Assembly: GCA_020628815.1 (NCBI GenBank)
Contig: JAHDEN010000027.1
Coordinates: 1-47,238, forward strand
Direction: 5' to 3'
DNA from: Chloroflexota bacterium
Lineage (GTDB): Bacteria > Chloroflexota > Anaerolineae > Promineifilales > Promineifilaceae
DNA: 47,238 nt
Part shown: positions 36,349-46,289 of the stretch, piece after piece
Layout of the letters: every line of letters starts with the position of its first letter
Numbering within the stretch: the first letter of the stretch is position 1
Program-made: the position numbers and the translations under genes
The notes under the pieces: model-generated
The model's input: only the letters and a program-made list of their open reading frames with translations
What the model was told of the DNA's origin: nothing
Databases searched by the model: none

Positions 36349-37623
36349 TTAGACAGACGGTTCGAGATTTGTGAGTAGGCCGTTTGAGACCTGGATGGTA
36401 GAGGACTCGTTGAGAAACGCGCTGGAAAAAAAGGAAAGGTCGGTAGTCGTTAGTAGTGCTTGGCCGGAATTGGATATCTGATCTAGGAGTAAAAGTCTGC
36501 GGTGTTCATCCAATTCGGAGGCAACTTCATCAAGTAGTAGTATGGGTGGGTCGCCGGCTTCTTTGGTAAGTCGTTTAATTTCTGCGATTTTTAAGGCGAG
36601 CATAGCGGTCCGTTGTTGACCACGAGAGCCGAAATGGGCCAAGTGACGGCCGTCTACCCAAAAGCGCCAGTCGTCCCTATGGGGACCAGCCTGAGTGACG
36701 CCAGACGCTAAATCGCTGTCAAGTGTTAACTGTAAAATTTCGAGATATTTTTGGTTGACCGCTTCAACTGAATCTGAATGCTCATTGAGCCAATCGGCCG
36801 ATTTTTGGAGTTCTGCATTATTGGCATTTGCCCCACGGCCGATTTTTTCTTTTGTTAAGCGTGGTAAATAGCTTAACTTAATTGTCTCTTTACCACCAGT
36901 TAAATTTTCATAATGGATGATACTGGTCTCTTGTGCAAGATCGTGCATGAAACGAGCGCGTCTGCAAAAAATTTCAGCCGCAGTTTCAGCCAAACGGTCA
37001 GAGAGTAGATTGATTACCTCTTTGCCACGGCCGGTTTCGGCACACGTTTTAAGCGCCGCATTTCGCTGGTCTAAAATTTTGTTGTAAGCCGATAGATTGC
37101 GTAAATACACCCCGTCAGCTTGGCACATCATGATGTCTAAATATCTGCGGCGGGCGGCCGGTGCACCCGTAATTAGCTCAAGATCGGTGGGCAAAAAGAG
37201 CACAACACGGAGCTCGCCCAACAAATCCATGAGCCGCACTTTTCTCCGATCGATAACCGCCTCGCGCCGAAAACTGACCCCACCATTTTTTAGCTCGCGA
37301 ATAAGCCGCAGCTCAATCGTTTTGGTCGTTGCCGTAGTTTCACTTTCCGCATGATCAGGGGGCGTGGTTGGCCCTGATTCCACGGTGGCAACTAGCCTAG
37401 CGACCACAATAGGCTCTTCTGGATCATTGACGTCCCAATTGATAATTTGCTGATCGGTTTCTGCGTATGGAGAGCGTGTGGTTGCCAGATAATAAATAGA
37501 CTCGAGCAGATTGGTTTTCCCCTGAGCATTATCTCCGTACAAAATAGTCACACCATCGGAGAAATCTTGCTCTAGGCGACTGTAGTTGCGAAACGCGGTA
37601 AGTGAAAGATGAGAGATGACCAT
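36349..37623 (-). CDS. recF: DNA replication and repair protein RecF
   Basis: This SMC-like ATPase loads RecA at single-strand gaps. From ATG 37623 it has 424 residues. The start MVISHLSLTAFRNYSRLEQ is standard. Walker A is LYGDNAQGKTNLLESIYYL, the signature motif is HFGSRGQQRTAMLALKIAE, and Walker B/D-loop is ILLLDEVASELDEHRR. The frame extends upstream to a GTG at 37683, but that stretch has no RecF similarity. recF often sits with dnaA, dnaN or gyrB; here it is apart from them. Confidence 0.95.
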   Translation of the reverse strand: MVISHLSLTAFRNYSRLEQDFSDGVTILYGDNAQGKTNLLESIYYLATTRSPYAETDQQIINWDVNDPEEPIVVARLVATVESGPTTPPDHAESETTATTKTIELRLIRELKNGGVSFRREAVIDRRKVRLMDLLGELRVVLFLPTDLELITGAPAARRRYLDIMMCQADGVYLRNLSAYNKILDQRNAALKTCAETGRGKEVINLLSDRLAETAAEIFCRRARFMHDLAQETSIIHYENLTGGKETIKLSYLPRLTKEKIGRGANANNAELQKSADWLNEHSDSVEAVNQKYLEILQLTLDSDLASGVTQAGPHRDDWRFWVDGRHLAHFGSRGQQRTAMLALKIAEIKRLTKEAGDPPILLLDEVASELDEHRRLLLLDQISNSGQALLTTTDLSFFSSAFLNESSTIQVSNGLLTNLEPSV

Positions 37624-37860
37624 TTTTTGCGGTTGATGTGTTGGGGGCTGGCTTTGAGTAGGCTGAAAAACAACACCCCGCACGACTTGGCTAATGATAA
37701 CCCGTTATTGAACGATATAAAATAAATCTGTGGAAAATTTGTCAGTTTTTTGATTGAGGGGGCGATTTGGCATGGGTCAAACGTGTTATTGATACAGATG
37801 GATGGGCAATTTAACCTAAAGGGTAGTCACATTTGTAAACCGCCTTTTTTGGAGATTATG

Positions 37861-38541
37861 ATGAACCGATCCATCCTATTAATTGAAGACGATGTAAACA
37901 TCAACGAGCAAATTGTTTTGTTCCTGCATAAATCAGGGTTTTCGATAGATTTTTATTTTACGGCCGAAAACGGCTTGTTAGCTGCACAGAATCGAAATTA
38001 CGATTTGATCCTGCTAGACGTTATGGTGCCCGTTATGGGTGGATGGGAACTGTGCCGCCGGCTGCGTGAGCACAACAACACACCGCTCATCTTTATCACC
38101 GCATTAGATCGGCCGGAAGAAGTCGTGCGTGGCTTAAGCTTGGGAGCAGATGATTATTTGGTTAAGCCGTTTGATATGAACGTCTTGCTGGCCCGGATCA
38201 ATGCAAACCTGCGCCGTAGCCCAATGGGTGAAGATGAAACGTATCGGTTTGGGGATGATGAAATTACAATTGATCGCCCGGCCCATATTGTGACAATCCG
38301 GGGGAACGTTGTTGATTTTACCCCGCGTGAATTCTCTCTGCTTACGACAATGGCCGCTTATGCCGGCCGGGTTATTCCCACAGATGAGTTGTTGGCTCAA
38401 GCTTGGGGGGAAGGGTATCGGGATACACCCGAGAACATTAAGCCTTACGTTCACTATTTGCGCAAGAAAATTGAAGAAGACCCAACCAATCCCCGCTGGA
38501 TCAATACGGTGCGTGGTGTTGGGTATCGATTTGGGACCTAG
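37861..38541 (+). CDS. OmpR/PhoB-family response regulator
   Basis: The 226-residue product has REC (about 1-118; IEDD acidic pair, Asp53 in LILLDVMVP, LVKPF Lys) and a winged-helix DNA-binding domain (about 130-225; FTPREFSLLTTMAAYAGRVI, VHYLRKKIEEDP, TVRGVGYRF). A GGAG lies six bases before ATG 37861, which decides the start over ATG 37858 and the longer frame from 37750. It is divergent from recF and has no adjacent kinase gene, so it is an orphan regulator here. Its target is unknown. Confidence 0.94.
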   Translation: MNRSILLIEDDVNINEQIVLFLHKSGFSIDFYFTAENGLLAAQNRNYDLILLDVMVPVMGGWELCRRLREHNNTPLIFITALDRPEEVVRGLSLGADDYLVKPFDMNVLLARINANLRRSPMGEDETYRFGDDEITIDRPAHIVTIRGNVVDFTPREFSLLTTMAAYAGRVIPTDELLAQAWGEGYRDTPENIKPYVHYLRKKIEEDPTNPRWINTVRGVGYRFGT

Positions 38542-38879
38542 GAAAGATATTCTAGGGATGTAAGGGGGCGGGGCGTAAGTATGCCGTTTTGACAAGGCTA
38601 TACCGCCCCCTTTCATCTCTACCCCGGCATGCTGACTGAGTAGGGGCGAAAGAGGCGGGAACGAGTCTGTGCTCCGTAGAAAATCGTTTGTCCCCGCCTC
38701 TTACGTCCCTTGATAAACAAAATCAGCTAATCAGCCTGACTTCACAAACTCATGAGCGATCATTTACTGACCCACTGACCCACTGACCCACTAAGTGTTT
38801 GATGATCCAATTGCATTTGGCCTGCGGAGTTGCATTACGATTTTCGGCATTCTAAAATAATCTACCGTCAAGGGTTTAT
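38542..38879. repeat. Intergenic cluster of two GC hairpins and an ACTGACCC tandem repeat
   Basis: AAGGGGGCGG (38562-38571) pairs with CCGCCCCCTT (38603-38612), just past the regulator's stop; it may end that transcript although no T-run follows. AAGAGGCGGG (38650-38659) pairs with CCCGCCTCTT (38693-38702), with further imperfect pairing outside. An AGCTAATCAGCCTGA unit occurs near 38727. ACTGACCC is repeated three times in tandem at 38766-38789. No ORF is seen. It is a patchwork of short-repeat DNA. Confidence 0.65.
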
Positions 38880-40472
38880 GTGTTGTTTCCTTGCGGTCGA
38901 CTTATGGAAAAACCGGATATTTTGATGATTGTGCTCGATACCCAAAGGGTAGATCGGCTCAGTTGTTACAACCCAAAATCAAATTTAACCCCCAATCTAA
39001 ACCGCTTCGCCAAACAAGGCGTTGTGTTCGAGCAGGGGATTTCGGCCGCCCAGTGGACGATTCCGAGCCATGCATCGATGTTTACCGGCCTATTCCCAAC
39101 CGCCCATCAGCTAACCCAATCAAATCTAAGGCTATCAACCGATACCCCGCATGTTGCCGAGTTGCTCAAAGCCAACGGGTACGAGACAGCCGGTTTTTGC
39201 AACAACCCGCTGGTCGGTGTGCTTGATAATGAGCTAAAGCGTGGGTTCGATGGGTTTTACAACTACGCAGGGTCGTTCCCTAATCGGCCGGAGTTCTACA
39301 AAAAAGGGGTGTTTGGCAAACTAAAAGAGGCGATTACTGCCTTTATGCGCCGGAACGTGGGGATGCCGATTCAGCAGTGGTTTGGCAAATCAGACGTTGC
39401 CTTCTCGATCTCGCTCAATCCGATTTTTACCCCTATGTGGTCCCGCTGGTTCAGCTTTAAGGGGCAAAACAAAAACTCGGTAGAGGATGTGGCTGAATAT
39501 GTAAAGCGCCACGATGGGGAGCGGGACAAGCCGTTTTTTACCTTTTTAAACTTGATGGAAACCCATCTGCCGTTTTATCCACCGTTGGAAATGGTAGAAC
39601 GCATCCACCCAGAGCTGGCTAAAGACCGTGAAGCCCGGCGGGTGATGCAAGAGTGGAACAGCGAGGCGTACCGCTGGTCTCGGCCGTTGCCAGATGGACT
39701 AACTGAGTTAGAAGATAAGGTCCTAAACGGCTGGTACGATGTGGAGACCCACTACCAGGATGATTTTTTGCAGACGCTGTTTGATGCCTTGGCCCAGCGG
39801 AAAAACGCAGAAAATACGCTAACCATCATTGTGGGGGACCACGGTGACGGCTTGGGTGAACACGGCTATTTCGGCCATGCGTTTAATGCTTACCAAGAGC
39901 TGTTGCACGTCCCTTTGATCATGCACTGGCCAAAAGTGTTGGGGACCGAAGGCAAACGGATTTCTGGCCCTGTCAGCACCCGGCGGGTGTTCCACACTAT
40001 CCTCAACGCGGCCGGTGTGGCTGGGGCCGATGTTTCAACGACGTCGCAGGCGGAGCTAAACGCACTAACGCTTACCGAAGTGGTTGAAGGGCGCGATGTA
40101 GAGCAAGCTACCGCTTATGCAGAAGTGTTCCCACCCTTAAATTTTGTCAAGGCGATGGAAGATCGTAATCCCGGCCTCGCAGACCAATTTAGATGTAATG
40201 ATTTGCGCCGTGCCATCGTCGAAAAAGATAAAAAATTGATTCAAGTGGCGGATGAACCGGATGAGGTTTTTGACCTTTCGGCCGATGAACTTGAACTCGC
40301 CTCGATCATGTCAGACAATGGTGATCTGACAAAAAAGTTGAACCAACAGCTAAACCGCATGATCGGTACGCTTGAAAATCAGCGTGATAATTTGCTGGCT
40401 GGGGTTCCATTAGAGTTAGAACAAGACCCGCAAATGCTAGAACACTTGCGGGGACTTGGGTATATTGATTAA
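38880..40472 (+). CDS. Sulfatase-superfamily hydrolase with Thr in place of the formylglycine Cys
   Basis: This is a member of the alkaline-phosphatase/sulfatase fold, 530 residues. KPDILMIVLDTQRVDRLSCY carries the first metal Asp. WTIPSHASMFTGLFP stands where FGly sulfatases have CxPxR, so the nucleophile position is Thr and formylglycine cannot form. Later metal ligands are in FLNLMETHLPFYPP and IIVGDHGDGLGEHGYFGH. Relatives with TxPSHAS may be phosphodiesterases or phosphoglycerol-type transferases rather than sulfatases. GTG 38880 is chosen because AAGGG precedes it by five bases; ATG 38904 is the alternative. There is no signal peptide or membrane segment. Confidence 0.88.
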   Translation: MLFPCGRLMEKPDILMIVLDTQRVDRLSCYNPKSNLTPNLNRFAKQGVVFEQGISAAQWTIPSHASMFTGLFPTAHQLTQSNLRLSTDTPHVAELLKANGYETAGFCNNPLVGVLDNELKRGFDGFYNYAGSFPNRPEFYKKGVFGKLKEAITAFMRRNVGMPIQQWFGKSDVAFSISLNPIFTPMWSRWFSFKGQNKNSVEDVAEYVKRHDGERDKPFFTFLNLMETHLPFYPPLEMVERIHPELAKDREARRVMQEWNSEAYRWSRPLPDGLTELEDKVLNGWYDVETHYQDDFLQTLFDALAQRKNAENTLTIIVGDHGDGLGEHGYFGHAFNAYQELLHVPLIMHWPKVLGTEGKRISGPVSTRRVFHTILNAAGVAGADVSTTSQAELNALTLTEVVEGRDVEQATAYAEVFPPLNFVKAMEDRNPGLADQFRCNDLRRAIVEKDKKLIQVADEPDEVFDLSADELELASIMSDNGDLTKKLNQQLNRMIGTLENQRDNLLAGVPLELEQDPQMLEHLRGLGYID

Positions 40473-40548
40473 ACTCTCACCTTCAATGCCGATTTGGTTG
40501 ATAGAATTAACTGAGGTTTTGAAGAAAAATTAGGATTTAGGAAAAAAC

Positions 40549-41487
40549 ATGTTTTTTGACCAGTTACAAGAATTACTCCCTATCATTTTGTTCCGGATTC
40601 CGTTTCCGTCATGGGCAGATGGTAGTTTGGTATGGAATACGGGCGCTGATGGATTTGCGATTTACACATACGGTGTGCTGATCGCCATCGGGATCGGTTT
40701 AGGCGCATTTATCGCCGGCCGTGAAGTTGAACGGCGCGGCTATTCGGCCGATGACTACTACAATGGCTTATTGATTGCGGTTATCTCTGGCTATGTTTTT
40801 GCCCGGTTGGGTTACGTGGTTCAAGATAACTTGGCCAACGGCACCCAATACAATGGGTTTTTGGAAGTGTTCAACTTCCGGGCCGGTGGCGTCAACATCA
40901 TGTGGGGCTTTGTCGGTGCGGCGCTGCTCACCTTTTTCTGGGCCCGTAACCGTAAGTTAGCAGTTTGGGACTATGCCGATGTAGCTGGTTTAACGATTTT
41001 GCTGGCACAGGGTATCGGCCGTTGGGGCAACTTTGTGAATCAAGAGCTGTATGGCCCACCAACCGGCTCAGACAGCTGGGGATTGCTTATCAGTCGTCCT
41101 ATCGCTGAATATGCCTCATTGCCTGCAGGAACACGTTTCCACCCAACCTTCTTTTATGAATCAGTTGCACTGCTGATCGGCTTTGCAATTATGATGATCT
41201 ATTTCCGTCGCAATCGTGACAATGTAACCCCAGGGATTGGCTTTGGCTTCTTCATGTTATGGTGGGGCGGTAACCGGGCTTGGATCGAACTGTTCCGGCC
41301 GGACCAACCTAACATCGGCAACAGCCCACTCACATGGTCGATGGTTGTCGCCATTATGGTCGCGCTCGTTGGTGTGTACGTTTTGCTGCTAGCGACAGGC
41401 ACCATTTCTGGGGCCGACGGTGGCTCTGCACTGGCGCAGAGCACTGGTCGAGGGCGAGTGCGCAAGCCCGCTCGCAAACGGAATTAA
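40549..41487 (+). CDS. lgt: Prolipoprotein diacylglyceryl transferase (Lgt)
   Basis: This integral membrane enzyme moves a diacylglyceryl group from phosphatidylglycerol to the lipobox Cys of prolipoproteins. The 312 residues have about seven membrane segments. Signature stretches are YTYGVLIAIGIGLGAFIAGR, GGVNIMWGFVGAALLTFFWA, QGIGRWGNFVNQELYG (essential Arg/Asn region) and FHPTFFYESVALLIGF. The C-terminal tail is basic (GRGRVRKPARKRN). TAGGA precedes the ATG by seven bases. A strong terminator follows. Its presence fits the lipoprotein at 31468. Confidence 0.96.
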   Translation: MFFDQLQELLPIILFRIPFPSWADGSLVWNTGADGFAIYTYGVLIAIGIGLGAFIAGREVERRGYSADDYYNGLLIAVISGYVFARLGYVVQDNLANGTQYNGFLEVFNFRAGGVNIMWGFVGAALLTFFWARNRKLAVWDYADVAGLTILLAQGIGRWGNFVNQELYGPPTGSDSWGLLISRPIAEYASLPAGTRFHPTFFYESVALLIGFAIMMIYFRRNRDNVTPGIGFGFFMLWWGGNRAWIELFRPDQPNIGNSPLTWSMVVAIMVALVGVYVLLLATGTISGADGGSALAQSTGRGRVRKPARKRN

Positions 41488-41503
41488 TTAAAAACATGAC
41501 CAC

Positions 41504-41534
41504 AAAGACCCGGCTCAGGCTGGGTCTTTTTTTT
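41504..41534 (+). terminator. Intrinsic terminator after lgt
   Basis: AAAGACCC (41504-41511) pairs with GGGTCTTT (41522-41529) around GGCTCAGGCT, followed by a run of T to 41534, 17 bases past the lgt stop. Confidence 0.93.
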
Positions 41535-41539
41535 AATCC

Positions 41540-43214
<1,675 letters not shown>

Positions 43215-43240
43215 CTAACGGATTTACTGGTAGCCTTTTG

Positions 43241-43298
43241 TGTGACCTGTGAAACGTGAAACCAATAAATCGGGAGCGGTCACGTTTCACAGGTCACA
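43241..43298. repeat. 19-base perfect inverted repeat after guaB
   Basis: TGTGACCTGTGAAACGTGA (43241-43259) is perfectly complementary to the sequence at 43280-43298. The arms contain the 7-base unit GTGAAAC twice. There is no T-run on either side. It may end or stabilise the guaB transcript, or be a repeat of the short-repeat families found in other gaps. Confidence 0.75.
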
Positions 43299-43345
43299 GT
43301 TCTAACCCTATCTAAACCAATTTAGATTTTGGTCCCCAAAAACCC

Positions 43346-43373
43346 TTGTCCTGCGTAAATTTTTCGTTATAAT
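43346..43373 (+). promoter_or_regulatory. Sigma70-type promoter for the 55-residue protein
   Basis: TTGTCC, a 16-base spacer, then TATAAT. Transcription would start near 43380 and give a leader of about 195 bases before the ATG at 43576. The leader contains CCGGGG followed by nine C in a row (43484-43492) and a short dyad GACA...TTGTC. Confidence 0.65.
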
Positions 43374-43575
43374 TGGCGTTAGTTAAATTTACACAAACCC
43401 CACGTCTTTCTGGTGTGCACTTTGTACAAATAGACCGGATAAAGACAAAAAACAGACACTTTTTTTAGTAATTTCCGGGGCAACCCCCCCCCGACATTTT
43501 GACAAAGTTGTCGTGTCACCACTCTATCGGTGGCAGTACCTGAAAAAAATCAAATACAAAAGGATGAGGTGCGAA

Positions 43576-43743
43576 ATGGCCAGAAAAAAGATTGTTAACC
43601 TAAGTGATAATCAACGACAAAAGAATGAAGACATTCTACGTCGTCTTGCTGAAGAACGGAGAGCACTGATCGAGGATACACGCTCGATTCAAGAAGAGTG
43701 GAACACGCGTAAACGCCGTCGTCGTCGCCGCGGAGAGTTCTAG
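43576..43743 (+). CDS. Small basic protein, 55 residues, Arg-rich tail
   Basis: I do not recognise a family. The chosen start ATG 43576 has GAGG six bases upstream; the frame could reach back to 43513 but that part looks like leader. The sequence runs MARKKIVNLSDNQRQKNED, a charged helix (ILRRLAEERRALIEDTRSIQ), then EEWNTRKRRRRRRGEF. The helix and the six-Arg tail suggest nucleic-acid or ribosome binding (inference). It has its own promoter, a long leader and a strong terminator, so it is a monocistronic unit and possibly highly expressed. It sits between guaB and purB with no evident link to purines. Confidence 0.75.
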   Translation: MARKKIVNLSDNQRQKNEDILRRLAEERRALIEDTRSIQEEWNTRKRRRRRRGEF

Positions 43744-43814
43744 CCCTCATATCTTTCATATTTGAATTTAAATCAACAGACCAATCCGGTTTCTGTTAAA
43801 AATTTTTAACTACG

Positions 43815-43859
43815 AAAAGCATTACCCACAATGGCATAGCCGTTATGGGTAATGCTTTT
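43815..43859 (+). terminator. Intrinsic terminator after the 55-residue protein
   Basis: AAAAGCATTACCCA (43815-43828) pairs perfectly with TGGGTAATGCTTTT (43846-43859), with a small inner ATGGC/GCCGT pairing. Further T-rich sequence follows. It separates this unit from purB. Confidence 0.92.
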
Positions 43860-43921
43860 CTGCTTTTAACTCTCTTTTTCATAAGCCGTTTAGAGCCGAA
43901 CGTCTAAACGGCCGTAGTACC

Positions 43922-45319
43922 ATGACTTTTTCGCACGAAACATACATTTCACCTTTTACTTGGCGGTACGGTAGCGCAGAGATGCGCCACATCTGGTCTG
44001 AGCAAAATAAGCGCAAGCAGATGCGCCAAGTTTGGATCGCTTTAGCCACTGCGCAGCAGCAGGCGGGCTTGGTTTCGGCCGAGCAGGTGGCTGATCTGAA
44101 TGCTCAAGCAGACAATATTGATATTGAGCGTGCACAAGAGATTGAGAAAGAGACTCGCCATGATGTTATGGCAGAAATCCGAGCCTATGCGGAGCAGTGT
44201 CCGGTGGGTGGAGGCATCATCCATTGGGGTGCAACCAGCGCTGATGTAAACGACAACGTGTATGGGATTCGGCTCAAGGCATCGCTACAACATTTGGCAA
44301 CACAAATGGAAGAGCTGTTGGCCGTTGTAGCCGACAAAATTGATGCGACGGCCGATATGACGGTCATGGCGCACACCCACATCCAACCGGCCGAGCCATC
44401 TACCTTAGGGCATCGATTTGCGGTGTATGGGCAAGATTTATTGGCCGATTACGAAGATCTACAGCGGATGATCGGCCGGGTGCGTGGCAAAGGGTTTAAA
44501 GGGGCTGTGGGCACCCAAGCCAGCTATGATGAGATTTTGCACGGCACCGGGATGACGGCCCAGCAGATGGAATTTATTGCGATGGATCAGCTAGGAATCG
44601 AAGCATTTCCGATTAGCACCCAAACCTACACCCGCCAGCAAGACATCCGCATTATGAATGTACTTTCGGGCATCGCCTCGTCGCTCCACAAATGGGCGAT
44701 GGATTTTCGCGTGTTGCAGTCCCCGCCGTTTGGAGAGTGGGCTGAACCGTTTGGTAAAAATCAGGTTGGGTCAAGCGCGATGCCGTTTAAACGAAATCCG
44801 ATCAACACGGAAAATATTTGCTCTTTGGCCCGCTATATTGCCAGTTTACCGGCCGTGGCATGGGACAATGCCAGTCAAGCGATTTTGGAGCGTAGTCTAG
44901 ACGACTCGGCCAATCGGCGCGTGTTTATGCCGGAAGGGTTTTTGGCAACCGATGAGATCATTCGCCGCGCAACCCGCATTATGCGAGAAATGGTGATTGA
45001 TGAGGCACAAATCGGCCGGAATTTGGCCACTTATGGGCCGTTTGCCGCCACCGAAAAGGTGTTGATGGGATTGGTAGCCAAAGGGGCGAGTCGGCAAGAT
45101 GGACACGAATGGTTGCGTGAGCTGAGTTTGCAAGCGTGGCAGGCGGTGCGTGAGGGGCGGCCGAACCCTTTGGTTGATTTGGTAGCCAATGATCGTGAGC
45201 TACAGAATTATCTGAGCCAAGATGAACTACAGGAGCTAATGCAGGCTGAGGCGCACGTCGGCACGGCGGCCGAGCGGGCGCGTGACATGGCTGAACTGAT
45301 TCGGTCGAGCATGGACTAA
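43922..45319 (+). CDS. purB: Adenylosuccinate lyase (PurB)
   Basis: PurB cleaves SAICAR and adenylosuccinate, releasing fumarate in purine synthesis. The 465 residues belong to the fumarase/aspartase superfamily. ETRHDVMAEIRAYAEQCP and GIIHWGATSADVNDN form active-site region 1-2, MAHTHIQPAEPSTLGHR carries a catalytic His, and the flexible signature loop reads GSSAMPFKRNPINTENI. The ATG at 43922 lies right after CGGCCGTAGTACC with no Shine-Dalgarno. No purine genes other than guaB are nearby. Confidence 0.96.
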   Translation: MTFSHETYISPFTWRYGSAEMRHIWSEQNKRKQMRQVWIALATAQQQAGLVSAEQVADLNAQADNIDIERAQEIEKETRHDVMAEIRAYAEQCPVGGGIIHWGATSADVNDNVYGIRLKASLQHLATQMEELLAVVADKIDATADMTVMAHTHIQPAEPSTLGHRFAVYGQDLLADYEDLQRMIGRVRGKGFKGAVGTQASYDEILHGTGMTAQQMEFIAMDQLGIEAFPISTQTYTRQQDIRIMNVLSGIASSLHKWAMDFRVLQSPPFGEWAEPFGKNQVGSSAMPFKRNPINTENICSLARYIASLPAVAWDNASQAILERSLDDSANRRVFMPEGFLATDEIIRRATRIMREMVIDEAQIGRNLATYGPFAATEKVLMGLVAKGASRQDGHEWLRELSLQAWQAVREGRPNPLVDLVANDRELQNYLSQDELQELMQAEAHVGTAAERARDMAELIRSSMD

Positions 45320-45464
45320 CTGTACTTGTTTAGCTGATTGGCATGTTTGATCAAAAAACGTGATGGGTGATACGTGAGCCTGCGCAAATACTAACTTTGG
45401 CGTTGCCTATATATTTGAGAAGGGAGAAAATTGGGCTCAAAATTACCTGATTAGGAGAACGCCC

Positions 45465-46211
45465 ATGTCCCAATTAACTGAAAAAGAAGCTCAGGCTCGA
45501 ATCGACCTTGCGGCCGCATTGCGCTGGACCGCCCGTTTGGACCTGCATGAAGCGGTTGCCAATCACTACAGCGTGGTGATGGGTGAGGGAGACGAGCAAG
45601 AGATTTTGCTGAATCCCAAGCTAAAACATTTTTCGCGGGTCAAAGCGAGCGACATCGTTAAATTTGATCTGGATGCAGATGATGTGCTTGAACGGCCGGA
45701 TGCGCCAGATATTTCAGCTTGGTATTTGCACTCCCACCTGCACAAACATTTACCCCATGCCAAAGTGATTTTTCACACACACATGCCAAACACCTTGGCC
45801 CTCGCCTGCATCAAAGATTTTGAGTTCATGATGCTCGATCAAAATGCGACCCGTTTTTATGATCGGATTGCGTATGACCGTGAATACAACGGCTTGGCGA
45901 TGGATGACAACGAGGGTGAGCGTGTGGCTAACCTGATGCAGGATGGCAAGAGCATTTTGTTTATGGGGAACCACGGGGTCATGATTATGGGAGAGACGAT
46001 CTCGGATGTGTTTGACGAGATGTACTATCTGGAAAAGGCGGCCGATACACAGGTAAAAGTGCTCGCCAGCGGCCGGGAGCCAGCCCTCATCCCTGATGAT
46101 GTGGCTGAAAAAGCGTGTGAGCAATGGCACGAGTATCCTGGCTTTTCGGCATATCATTTTAATGAGCTGAAGGCGATTTTGGATGACGAAGAGCCTGAAT
46201 ATAAACAGTGA
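45465..46211 (+). CDS. Class II aldolase/adducin family protein
   Basis: The 248 residues show the FucA/AraD fold. NHYSVVMG lies at about 34-41, the zinc pair is in KVIFHTHMPNTLALAC (His104, His106), and the third zinc His is in FMGNHGVMIMGETI (His170). The catalytic Glu found in fuculose-phosphate aldolase (in xSSE) aligns by eye with Ala85 of DISAWYLHS, so classical aldolase chemistry is uncertain. It may be an epimerase-, decarboxylase- or adducin-like member. AGGAG lies seven bases before the ATG. It is followed by a hairpin and then a sulfatase gene, suggesting sugar or sulfated-sugar metabolism (inference). Confidence 0.88.
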   Translation: MSQLTEKEAQARIDLAAALRWTARLDLHEAVANHYSVVMGEGDEQEILLNPKLKHFSRVKASDIVKFDLDADDVLERPDAPDISAWYLHSHLHKHLPHAKVIFHTHMPNTLALACIKDFEFMMLDQNATRFYDRIAYDREYNGLAMDDNEGERVANLMQDGKSILFMGNHGVMIMGETISDVFDEMYYLEKAADTQVKVLASGREPALIPDDVAEKACEQWHEYPGFSAYHFNELKAILDDEEPEYKQ

Positions 46212-46228
46212 TTCAGTAGCCAGTGGCC

Positions 46229-46272
46229 AGTGATCAGTTTGGTTGAACACGACTGGCAACTGGTCACTTTTT
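46229..46272 (+). terminator. Intrinsic terminator-like hairpin between the aldolase-like gene and the sulfatase
   Basis: AGTGATCAGTT (46229-46239) pairs with AACTGGTCACT (46258-46268), counting one G-U pair, then TTTTT. It is made of ACTGGTCACTTTT repeat units, so it may be a by-product of the repeat. If active, it would partly uncouple the two genes. Confidence 0.6.
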
Positions 46273-46289
46273 ACTGGTCACTTTTAAAA

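Noticed and set aside
38766-38789. ACTGACCC tandem repeat considered as a CRISPR or plasmid iteron
   Set aside because: Units are only 8 bases without spacers, and no Cas or replication-initiator gene is nearby.
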